A stretch of 7,836 bases of DNA, taken from Chloroflexota bacterium. GTDB taxonomy: Bacteria > Chloroflexota > Dehalococcoidia > Dehalococcoidales > RBG-16-60-22. Position 1 is the first letter of the stretch; each line of letters starts with the position of its first letter. The position numbers were made by a program, and so were the translations under genes. Positions 1 to 5,838 of this stretch are shown here, one piece after another. The stretch spans positions 1 to 7,836 of the forward strand of contig JACPQH010000063.1 of NCBI GenBank assembly GCA_016190585.1. The letters are read 5' to 3'. The notes below the pieces were generated by a model. That model made no database searches. It worked only from the letters and a program-made list of their open reading frames with translations, and was not told the origin of the DNA.

Positions 1-627
1 CCCTATGATAGCTGCTTCTGTACCTCGCTCGGGCTCGAGCCCGGTTTTTCGCCGGACGTGGACATCATGCTCGCTGACGCCGGCGACGCCTACCTGGTCG
101 AGCCGGTCACCGAGCAGGGCGCCAGCCTGCTAGCCGACCTGGAGAAGGCCGGTCCGGATGACGCCACCAGGCTGAAGGACATCAGGCAAACCGCCCGGCG
201 CCTGGTCAGCCGGGAGCTTGAGACCGGGGATATCAGCGACCGCGTTCTCGGCGTGTTCGAGGACAGGTCGTTCTGGGAGAAAGCGGCGGCCAAGTGCCTG
301 AGCTGCGGCGTCTGCACCTTCCTGTGCCCCACCTGCTACTGCTTCGATATCACCGACAAGCGCTCCGGCGCAAGCGGGGCGCGGTCGCGGCGCTGGGATA
401 GCTGCGCCTTCCCGGAGTACACCCGGATGCCGGCGGAGAACCCACGGGAAGAAAAATGGCGGCGCGTCCGGCAGCGGGTCGGGCACAAGTACGTCTTTTA
501 CCCGCGGCTGTTCGGCGACATCGCCTGCACCGGCTGCGGTCGCTGTATCCGGGCCTGCCCCGTCAACCTGGACATCACCCGGTTACTGGCGGGCCTGCCG
601 GCCCGGGCCGCGGTTGCGGAGAGATAA
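1..627 (+). CDS. 4Fe-4S dicluster electron-transfer protein (AsrA / sulfhydrogenase-beta type), 5' partial
   Basis: The frame is open from base 1, so the gene begins upstream of the window; 208 residues are visible before TAA. The first codons read PYDSCFCTSLGLEPGF, a Cys-containing segment typical of the middle of AsrA / sulfhydrogenase beta-type proteins. Two [4Fe-4S] ferredoxin motifs follow: CLSCGVCTFLCPTCYC (from base 295; CX2CX2CX3CP plus two further Cys) and CTGCGRCIRACP (from base 526; CX2CX2CX3CP). No membrane segment is visible, so it is probably cytoplasmic. Proteins of this family pass electrons between a flavin subunit and a catalytic centre (sulfite reductase, hydrogenase or heterodisulfide reductase-like). 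The next gene starts inside its stop codon and encodes the matching flavin/2Fe-2S subunit. The catalytic partner is not in the window, so the substrate is unknown. The GTG at 58 is an internal valine, not a start. Confidence 0.85.
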   Translation, partial: PYDSCFCTSLGLEPGFSPDVDIMLADAGDAYLVEPVTEQGASLLADLEKAGPDDATRLKDIRQTARRLVSRELETGDISDRVLGVFEDRSFWEKAAAKCLSCGVCTFLCPTCYCFDITDKRSGASGARSRRWDSCAFPEYTRMPAENPREEKWRRVRQRVGHKYVFYPRLFGDIACTGCGRCIRACPVNLDITRLLAGLPARAAVAER

Positions 628-1499
628 TGGCTGTTAGCGATACAAGCGCCCGGAACAAGTTCCCCGCGCAGGGCAATGTCTACCTGCCTCACATCGCCGT
701 CATCGAGAAAATCATCGACGAGACCAGGGACACGCGGACGTTCCATTTCAACCTCAAGGACGCCAGCCTGAGAGAAGCCTTCCGGTTCGAGTCGGGGCAG
801 TTCGGCGAGTACTCCGTTTTCGGTACCGGCGAAGCCACCTTCTGCATCTCGTCGAGCCCCACCCGGCCAGACCACCTGGAGTGCACCGTCCGGCGGGTGG
901 GCCAGGTGACCAACGCGCTGCACAGGCTGGGCGTCGGGGCGGAGCTTGGTTTTCGCGGGCCGTACGGCAACAGCTTCCCGCTCGACCTGATGGCGGGGAA
1001 GAACCTGGTCTTCGTGGCCGGGGGCATCGGCCTGGCCCCGCTGCGCTCCCTTATCTGGAACGCGCTGGACAACCGGGACAGGTACGGCAAGCTAGACATC
1101 ATCTACGGGGCCCGCACCCCAGCCGACCTGTGCTTCAAGTACGACCTGGAGACCTGGGGGAGGGACAGCTCGGTGAACCTGGTAACTACCGTGGATAGGG
1201 GCGAAGCGGGCTGGAGCGGCCGGGTGGGTTTCGTCCCGCCGACCCTGGAGCAGGCGGCGCCATCCGGCGAAGGCACGGTGGCCATCGTTTGCGGGCCGCC
1301 GGTGATGATACGGTTCACCTTCCCCGTCCTGGAGAAGCTGGGCTTCACGCCGGAAAACATGCTCACCACCCTGGAAAAACGGATGAAGTGCGGCATCGGG
1401 AAGTGCGGGCGGTGCAACATCGGCGATGTCTACGTTTGCCGGGACGGGCCGGTGTTCAGCTACGCGCGGATTAAGGGGCTAATCTCGAAAGAGGTGTAG
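627..1499 (+). CDS. FAD/NAD(P)H-binding oxidoreductase with [2Fe-2S] domain (AsrB / sulfhydrogenase-gamma type)
   Basis: A 290-residue flavin reductase subunit of the ferredoxin-NADP reductase superfamily, close to AsrB, HydG (sulfhydrogenase gamma) and PyrK. The N-terminal FAD domain (about 20-120) has an ESGQFGEYSVF segment, a C-I-S-S-S-P flavin loop near 73-78 and GPYGNSFPLD. The NAD(P)H domain has VAGGIGLAPLR (130-140) and the CGPPVM loop (222-227). The C-terminal [2Fe-2S] site is C255-x4-C260-x2-C263-x7-C271. Likely role: exchange electrons between NAD(P)H and the Fe-S protein encoded just upstream. The ATG at 627 overlaps the upstream TAA (TAATG) and has GGAG at 618-621, five bases away, so translation is probably coupled. 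The frame stays open back to 456, but that stretch overlaps the Fe-S gene and encodes no recognisable domain. Whether it acts with a hydrogenase, sulfite reductase or Hdr-like complex cannot be decided here. Confidence 0.9.
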   Translation: MAVSDTSARNKFPAQGNVYLPHIAVIEKIIDETRDTRTFHFNLKDASLREAFRFESGQFGEYSVFGTGEATFCISSSPTRPDHLECTVRRVGQVTNALHRLGVGAELGFRGPYGNSFPLDLMAGKNLVFVAGGIGLAPLRSLIWNALDNRDRYGKLDIIYGARTPADLCFKYDLETWGRDSSVNLVTTVDRGEAGWSGRVGFVPPTLEQAAPSGEGTVAIVCGPPVMIRFTFPVLEKLGFTPENMLTTLEKRMKCGIGKCGRCNIGDVYVCRDGPVFSYARIKGLISKEV

Positions 1500-1581
1500 T
1501 CGTTCCTTCTTGACCGCAGGCACGGAATGGGACTTACCGAAGGAGTGTCAACTTTCTCCCTTTCGTAACAGGAGACCAGGA

Positions 1582-1612
1582 GGGATTTCTAATCCCCCTT
1601 TTCCCAGGGGGA
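1582..1612. terminator. Palindromic element / weak bidirectional terminator candidate
   Basis: The 131-bp gap between converging genes (1500-1630) contains two overlapping small hairpins. GGGATT (1582-1587) pairs with AATCCC (1591-1596) around a 3-nt loop, and TCCCCC (1593-1598) pairs with GGGGGA (1607-1612) around an 8-nt loop. They share bases 1593-1596, so only one can form at a time. Neither is followed by a convincing U-tract on either strand, so intrinsic termination is uncertain. A C5/G5 palindrome like this may instead be a copy of a dispersed REP-like repeat. The rest of the gap shows only a weak, bulged inverted repeat (1538-1565) and no gene. Confidence 0.35.
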
Positions 1613-1630
1613 ACATTTCACAGCGTCCCG

Positions 1631-2509
1631 CTAGTTCAGCCCGGCGGCCTCGATGATAGCGGGCACCTTGCGCTCCCAGCCGATGGCCATGATATGCACT
1701 CCCTGGCACATCCCCTTGAGCTCCTTGATAAGCTGGCCGGCGATCTCGATACCCGTCCGGGTCTTGTCTTCGGCGCTGCCCATCTTCTCGATGAGCTTGT
1801 CCGGCACGAAGACGCCGGAGACGTTCTTGTTCATAAAGCGCGCCATACCGGCGGACTTCAGGGGAATGACGCCGGCCATGACCGGCACCCCGAAGCCTTC
1901 CACCCGCTTCATGAAGCTGGCGAACTCCTCGGCATCGAACACGGCCTGCGTCTGAAAGAACCGGGCGCCGGCCTCGATCTTCTTCTCCATCTTGATAAGC
2001 TGAAGCTCGCGGGTGGCCTCGCTGTCGCAGGACACCTTGACGACCCCGCCCGAGAAGAAGTCCGGTTTCCCCTTGAGCTCGCCGCCGGACATATCGAAGC
2101 CCTCGTTCAGTCGCTTGATGACCTGGAGAAGCTGCACCGAGTCCAGGTCATAGACCGGCTTGGCCTGGGGGTGGTCGCCCAGCGATGGCAGGTCGCCGCT
2201 GAGGGCCAGGACGTTCCGGACGCCCATGACCCAGGCGCTGAGGAGGTCGGACTGGAGAGCGATGCGGTTGCGGTCCCGGCAGGTCACCTGGAATATCGGC
2301 TCCAGGCCCTTGTCGACGAGGATGTGCGAGGTGGCCAGGGAGCCAAGCCGCATCACCGAGCTCTGCTGGTCGGTAACGTTGGCGGCGTCAATCTTGTCCT
2401 TTAGAAGTGCGGCGACTTCCTCAATCTCGCTGGTGTCGGTACCTTTGAGCGGGCCGACCTCGGCGGTTATAGCAAACTTCTTCTCCTCGAGTTTAGAACG
2501 CAAGCTCAC
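1631..2509 (-). CDS. metF: Methylene-tetrahydrofolate reductase, copy 1 (MetF family)
   Basis: A 292-residue MetF-type TIM-barrel flavoprotein, full length for the bacterial family. It is expected to reduce 5,10-methylene-THF to 5-methyl-THF in the cytoplasm, for the Wood-Ljungdahl methyl branch or methionine synthesis. Visible family features: catalytic glutamate E17 in ITAEVGP, the CRDRNRIALQSDLL segment (77-90), flavin/folate-site aspartate D106 in LALSGD, and FFQTQAVFD (184-192) with Q188 matching the family substrate glutamine. There is no fused C-terminal regulatory domain. The start is GTG, chosen because AAGGAG lies 7 nt upstream (2517-2522) and the next residues match the MetF N-terminus. 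It is a clear end-to-end paralogue of the metF at 3443-4360. It lies 102 bp after the second receiver gene, behind a terminator-like hairpin, so it may be partly uncoupled from the upstream operon. Confidence 0.92.
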   Translation of the reverse strand: MSLRSKLEEKKFAITAEVGPLKGTDTSEIEEVAALLKDKIDAANVTDQQSSVMRLGSLATSHILVDKGLEPIFQVTCRDRNRIALQSDLLSAWVMGVRNVLALSGDLPSLGDHPQAKPVYDLDSVQLLQVIKRLNEGFDMSGGELKGKPDFFSGGVVKVSCDSEATRELQLIKMEKKIEAGARFFQTQAVFDAEEFASFMKRVEGFGVPVMAGVIPLKSAGMARFMNKNVSGVFVPDKLIEKMGSAEDKTRTGIEIAGQLIKELKGMCQGVHIMAIGWERKVPAIIEAAGLN

Positions 2510-2516
2510 TAATCTT

Positions 2517-2522
2517 CTCCTT
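2517..2522 (-). promoter_or_regulatory. Ribosome binding site fixing the GTG start of metF copy 1
   Basis: The - strand reads AAGGAG, seven bases before the GTG at 2509. No in-frame ATG at a plausible spacing competes with it. Confidence 0.75.
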
Positions 2523-2542
2523 GGACCAACTTCGGCGCCGGT

Positions 2543-2593
2543 AAAAGCAAAAAGGCGAACCGGCTGTGAAGCGCGCGACTTGGCGAATCGCCT
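2543..2593 (-). terminator. Intrinsic terminator candidate after the receiver genes
   Basis: On the - strand AGGCGATTCG (2593-2584) can pair with CGGTTCGCCT (2562-2553): ten positions with one T-T mismatch and one G-T wobble. TTTTTGCTTTT (2553-2543) follows directly. The loop is long (about 21 nt), which weakens the call. It sits 19 bp beyond the stop of the second receiver gene and 33 bp before the GTG of metF copy 1. If active it would end or attenuate the operon there. No convincing promoter for metF copy 1 was seen in the same gap. Confidence 0.42.
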
Positions 2594-2611
2594 GTCAAAA
2601 TAATATCTGAG

Positions 2612-3013
2612 CTAGACAAAGCCGAGCTTCTTAAGGTGCTTGCTGACGATCGCCAGGAGGTCGTCAGGGCTGACAGGCTTGTCAAGGTAATCTTCCGTTT
2701 CCAGCTGGAAACCGCGGCTGACCGCCAGGGTAGTCTCGCCGTGACGCTGCGCGAAGCTGGTCAGCATCAGCACCGGGATCTTTTTTAGCTGCTCATCCTT
2801 TTTTAGCTGCTCGGCCGCGGTAAAGCCGTCCTTCACCGGCATGATTATGTCAAGCAGAATGAGGTCGGGACTGGTTTTTCTAGCCAGGTTGACGCCTTCG
2901 TCGCCGTCATGAGCGACGAGCACCTCGTAGGGCCGGCTCTCCAGCACCGTTCTGGTAGCCTCGATGAAATCGACGTCGTCGTCAACCAGGAGAATCCGGG
3001 CTTTTCTTTTCAT
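2612..3013 (-). CDS. Stand-alone receiver-domain response regulator B
   Basis: A 133-residue single CheY-like receiver domain with no output domain. The acidic pocket is D11-D13 (VDDD), the phospho-acceptor D55 (LILLDIIMP), the switch threonine T85 (VLMLTS) and the conserved lysine K112 (DYLDKP). The T-to-K spacing is 27 residues, five more than in CheY or PhoB, from an expansion just before DYLDKP; the neighbouring regulator has the same expansion. A short tandem duplication at the DNA level encodes the EQLKKDEQLKK helix end (68-78). The ATG has AAGGAG nine bases upstream (3023-3028). The gene lies 21 bp after the first receiver gene, so the two are co-transcribed and probably take phosphate from the kinase encoded at 4357-5826. 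Without a DNA-binding domain it must act by protein contact, as a phosphate sink, or as a relay step. The target is unknown. Confidence 0.92.
   Translation of the reverse strand: MKRKARILLVDDDVDFIEATRTVLESRPYEVLVAHDGDEGVNLARKTSPDLILLDIIMPVKDGFTAAEQLKKDEQLKKIPVLMLTSFAQRHGETTLAVSRGFQLETEDYLDKPVSPDDLLAIVSKHLKKLGFV
2780..2812. repeat. 15-bp tandem direct repeat, 18-bp period, inside receiver gene B
   Basis: CTTTTTTAGCTGCTC occurs at 2780-2794 and again at 2798-2812. The period is 18 bp, so it is in frame and duplicates the peptide EQLKK. It looks like a local slippage duplication. The D55-to-T85 spacing is still normal (30 residues), so the domain is probably intact. Confidence 0.8.
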
Positions 3014-3034
3014 CTAGCTGAACTCCTTGCCCCG

Positions 3035-3424
3035 CTACTTCTTTACCAGTCTCTGGACCCTCTCAATCAGGATGTCCGGGGCCATCGGCTTCTCCACGTA
3101 ATCGTCGACATCCAACTCAAGTCCCGTCTCGAGCTCATAGCGCCGGCGGCTGGCCTCTTCCCGGACGGACGTCAGCACCAGTATGGGTATCTGGCGGTAC
3201 TTCGACCACCTCGGGTCCTGCAGTTCCTTGCAAACGGCAAAGCCGTCCATCTTGGGCATCATCAGGTCGAGTATCATCAGGTCGGGCTTCTCGGCTTTCA
3301 ACGTCGCCAGGCCTTCCACTCCGTCCCGGGCGGTGACCACGGTGTAGCCCTGGGATTCGAGTATCATGCTGACGGCGTCCAGGATGTCCGGGTCATCATC
3401 GACAACCAAAATCTTAGCCGGCAT
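3035..3424 (-). CDS. Stand-alone receiver-domain response regulator A
   Basis: A 129-residue CheY-like receiver domain only. It has acidic residues D9-D11 (VVDDD), phospho-acceptor D53 (LMILDLMMP), T85 (ILVLTS) and K112 (DYVEKP). T85 to K112 is 27 residues rather than the usual 22; the extra five (LELDV, 102-106) lie between the conserved G and the DDY segment, and the other receiver shares this spacing. It is therefore likely one subfamily that arose by duplication. The ATG follows AAGGAGG (3432-3438) by 7 nt. It starts 18 bp after the stop of metF copy 2 and is followed 21 bp later by the second receiver gene. The obvious phosphodonor is the kinase upstream of metF copy 2. No output domain is present, so its effect cannot be direct transcription control. 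Confidence 0.92.
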   Translation of the reverse strand: MPAKILVVDDDPDILDAVSMILESQGYTVVTARDGVEGLATLKAEKPDLMILDLMMPKMDGFAVCKELQDPRWSKYRQIPILVLTSVREEASRRRYELETGLELDVDDYVEKPMAPDILIERVQRLVKK

Positions 3425-3442
3425 CGTTAACCCTCCTTTTCA

Positions 3443-4360
3443 TTATACTACTGGCCTGGGCATCAGTCCAGCACGCTCGACGATGACAGACACGACGTCC
3501 TCCCAGCCGACGGCCATGATGTGAATCCCGTGCACCCCCGGTATCTCCTTAAGCTGCTCGATGATATCCAGGATTACCCGGACGCCCTCTTCTTTGGCGC
3601 TGGCGGCCTGTTCCATCCGCGTCACCACGGAGTCGGGCACGCTGACCCCGGAGACGTAGTCCCTCATGTAGCGCGCCATGCCGACCGACCGGATGGGGAT
3701 GACGCCCGCCAGGATGTGCGCCTGGCGGTCAAGACCCTGCTCGGTTACCATCTCCATCCACCGGGCGAACCTGGGCACGTCGTAGACGGCCTGGGTCTGG
3801 ATAAAGCTGGCGCCCGCCCTGACCTTCTTCGCCAGCCGCCTGACGCGGAACTCGAAGGGATCGGCGAATGGGTTGGCGGCGGCGCCGATGAACAGCGGCA
3901 CCTCCCCGGTGATGTCGTCGCCGGAGATGAACTTTTTCTCGTCCCGCATCTTCTTCAAGGTCTGGATAAGCTGGATGGAATCGATATCGTACACCCCCTT
4001 GGCTTCAGGGTGGTTGCCGAACTTCTGGTGGTCGCCGGAGAGGCAGAGGAAGTTGCCGATGCCGAAGGCCGCCGCGCCGAGCACGTCGCTCTGGATGGCC
4101 AGCCGGTTGCGGTCGCGCACCACCATCTGCATGACCGGGTCCACGCCCTGCTGTTTCAGCAGGATGCAGCCGGCGAGGCTGGACATCCGGACGATGGCCG
4201 TCTGGTTATCGGTGATGTTGACGGCGTCGCAGCAGCGGCGCAGCATCTCGGCCTTTCGCTGGATGACCGCCGCGCTGGATCCCTTGGGCGGGCCGGCCTC
4301 GGCGGTAACCGCGAACATGCCGCTCTCCAGGATCTTTTCCAGGTTTGTGCCCGCCTTCAT
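3443..4360 (-). CDS. metF: Methylene-tetrahydrofolate reductase, copy 2 (MetF family)
   Basis: A 305-residue MetF-family flavoprotein, predicted to reduce methylene-THF to methyl-THF. Family features: E21 in VTAEAGPPKG, VRDRNRLAIQSDVLG (81-95), D110 in LCLSGD, IQTQAVYD (187-194) with Q190, and ILAGVIPIRSVGMARYM (216-232). It aligns along its whole length with the copy at 1631-2509. They differ most around 140-170, the stretch leading up to the IQTQ segment. The ATG overlaps the kinase stop (ATGA, 4 nt), with AGGAGG eight bases upstream, so its translation is probably coupled to the kinase. Because it sits in the same tight operon as metV and nuoF, it is the better candidate for the MetV-bound catalytic subunit; this is inference from gene order. 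Confidence 0.93.
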   Translation of the reverse strand: MKAGTNLEKILESGMFAVTAEAGPPKGSSAAVIQRKAEMLRRCCDAVNITDNQTAIVRMSSLAGCILLKQQGVDPVMQMVVRDRNRLAIQSDVLGAAAFGIGNFLCLSGDHQKFGNHPEAKGVYDIDSIQLIQTLKKMRDEKKFISGDDITGEVPLFIGAAANPFADPFEFRVRRLAKKVRAGASFIQTQAVYDVPRFARWMEMVTEQGLDRQAHILAGVIPIRSVGMARYMRDYVSGVSVPDSVVTRMEQAASAKEEGVRVILDIIEQLKEIPGVHGIHIMAVGWEDVVSVIVERAGLMPRPVV

Positions 4361-5826
4361 GGCTGTCGCCTCCTCAGTTTCTGCTTGGGCAGCGTGAAGC
4401 TGAACTTGCTGCCGAAATTCATCTCGGGCGCGGGGCTTTCCGCCCAGATCTTACCGCCGTGGGCTTCGATAATCCTCCGGGCGATGGAGAGCCCGAGCCC
4501 CGTCCCCCTGGCTTCGACGTTGCTGGCCCGGAAGAAGTCCTCAAACAGCTTGGGCATGTCCTCCGCCGGAATGCCGATGCCGGTGTCAATAATCTCGACG
4601 ACAATTTCCCTGTCAAGCTCCTTTACCCTGACAGTGATAGTGCCTTTCGGGGTGTAGCTGATGGCGTTATTCACCAGGTTGGTAATGACCTGCTGCAGGC
4701 GGGATGCGGAGCCCCTGACATGGGACAGGCCTTTCGGCAGCTCGACCTTGAGCTTGATGCCCTTTTCCCGGGCCGCGTCGCGCAGGTCGTTTAGCGAGCT
4801 CGTGATTACCTGGCGCAGAGATATGACCTTCTTCTCCTGGATTATCTGCCCGGTCTCGATGCGCGGGATGTCCAGGAGGTCGCTTATCAGGGTGAGCAGC
4901 TCCTTGATGCGCTTGGTGCAGCGCTCCAGCATGTTCTTCTGTTTCTCGTTGATCTCGCCGGAATAGCCCCCGAGGATAACCCAGAGAAAGCCCTGTATGG
5001 CGGTAAGGGGCGCCTTGAGGTCATGGGCGGCGATGCCGATAAAGCGCAGGAAGCGGTTGCGTTCCTCCTCCAGCTTGGCCACTTCATCCGAGGCCTTCTT
5101 AAGATCGCCGGTCTTCTGCTCCAGCAAACGCTCGCGCAGCAGCACCACCTCCCGCTGTCGCTTACGCAGCTCACCGGAAATGGCGGTAGCGGAATAGGTA
5201 GTCACGTAGAGGATAAGCTCGAGGCTGATAAGCACCGCCAGGATGTAGCTTTCCTGGCGGTAGAGCTCCGGCGAGGCGAAGCCTTCCAGGTTGACGTGAG
5301 GGATTATCCCGGCGTATTCCAGTCCCACCACCAGCACCACCAGCAGGATCGCCAGGGTCGCCAGCAGGTAGACGATGCGGTAGTTCAGCACGATGCTAGC
5401 CGCGATGATGTGGAAGACGAAGAGGAAGATAAACGGGTTCTCGATGCCGCCGGTAAAATGCATCAGCACGCTGGCGGCGATAAGGTCAAGAACGATATGG
5501 ATATAGCCGTAGGTCCGCGCTTTGCGCACCACCAGGTCCGGCCGCACCCGGCGCAAGGCGTCGACCTGCTTCAGCAGCACGTAGTTGTAAACAACGATGA
5601 CCGCGGCGATAACGTAGACCGGCGCCGTGGGGAAGCCGATGCCAAAGCCATAAGACGCGACCAGGGTCGCCAGGATGATGAGAAACACGGCGAACCAGCG
5701 CATCCGGACAAAGATACGCAGGCGCATCACCAGGGCGGCTTCTTCCGGGCTCCACGCCGCTTCCATCTCGGGGGCCGGTGGCTCCGGCTCCCGGCTGACG
5801 GGCAGGGACTCGTCCAGGCTAGCCAT
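4357..5826 (-). CDS. Membrane sensor histidine kinase with RegB/PrrB-like quinone-sensing motif
   Basis: A 489-residue membrane kinase. A cytoplasmic N-terminus (1-42, RLRIFVRMRW before helix 1) leads into six predicted membrane helices at about 43-62, 66-86, 107-124, 132-148, 151-171 and 193-212. Charge distribution puts both ends inside. The segment after helix 3 is GGIENPF (126-132), on the outer side, matching the GGXXNPF heptapeptide that binds quinone in RegB/PrrB. A coiled-coil linker (217-262) joins a HisKA domain with H268 (AAHDLKAPL) and an ATPase domain with N387 (NLVNNA), D414-x-G-x-G (DTGIGIP), LFEDFF and GTGLGLSI (441-448). All catalytic boxes are intact. The only cysteine, C303 (LERCTKRIKELL), lies in the HisKA domain, where RegB also has a redox-active cysteine. 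There is no PAS, HAMP or receiver domain. The gene begins 12 bp after metV and overlaps metF copy 2 by 4 nt. The start ATG has only a weak GGGTG upstream. Partners are probably the two receivers downstream. Confidence 0.9.
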   Translation of the reverse strand: MASLDESLPVSREPEPPAPEMEAAWSPEEAALVMRLRIFVRMRWFAVFLIILATLVASYGFGIGFPTAPVYVIAAVIVVYNYVLLKQVDALRRVRPDLVVRKARTYGYIHIVLDLIAASVLMHFTGGIENPFIFLFVFHIIAASIVLNYRIVYLLATLAILLVVLVVGLEYAGIIPHVNLEGFASPELYRQESYILAVLISLELILYVTTYSATAISGELRKRQREVVLLRERLLEQKTGDLKKASDEVAKLEEERNRFLRFIGIAAHDLKAPLTAIQGFLWVILGGYSGEINEKQKNMLERCTKRIKELLTLISDLLDIPRIETGQIIQEKKVISLRQVITSSLNDLRDAAREKGIKLKVELPKGLSHVRGSASRLQQVITNLVNNAISYTPKGTITVRVKELDREIVVEIIDTGIGIPAEDMPKLFEDFFRASNVEARGTGLGLSIARRIIEAHGGKIWAESPAPEMNFGSKFSFTLPKQKLRRRQP

Positions 5827-5838
5827 ACTTCACCCGCG

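Noticed and set aside
456..626. Longer start for the flavin subunit gene
   Set aside because: It would overlap the second ferredoxin motif of the upstream gene; the TAATG junction with GGAG upstream gives a better start at 627.
2593..2598. TTGACA on the - strand before metF copy 1
   Set aside because: No -10 element occurs at suitable spacing (CGCGCT there), and it overlaps the arm of the terminator candidate.
2510..2611. Riboswitch (SAM, THF or T-box) in the leader of metF copy 1
   Set aside because: Only about 100 bp is available, and the one clear structure is a terminator-like hairpin; no conserved riboswitch core was recognised.
3442..3470. Promoter-like TGGACT-17 bp-TATAAT on the - strand before receiver A
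   Set aside because: The -10 is perfect, but transcription would begin at about 3435, inside the Shine-Dalgarno sequence of the receiver gene; tight operon spacing also makes an internal promoter unnecessary.
3521..4657. A 378-codon open frame on the + strand
   Set aside because: It lies antisense to metF copy 2 and the kinase, both with full domain matches; its translation is low-complexity and domain-free, typical of GC-rich antisense frames.
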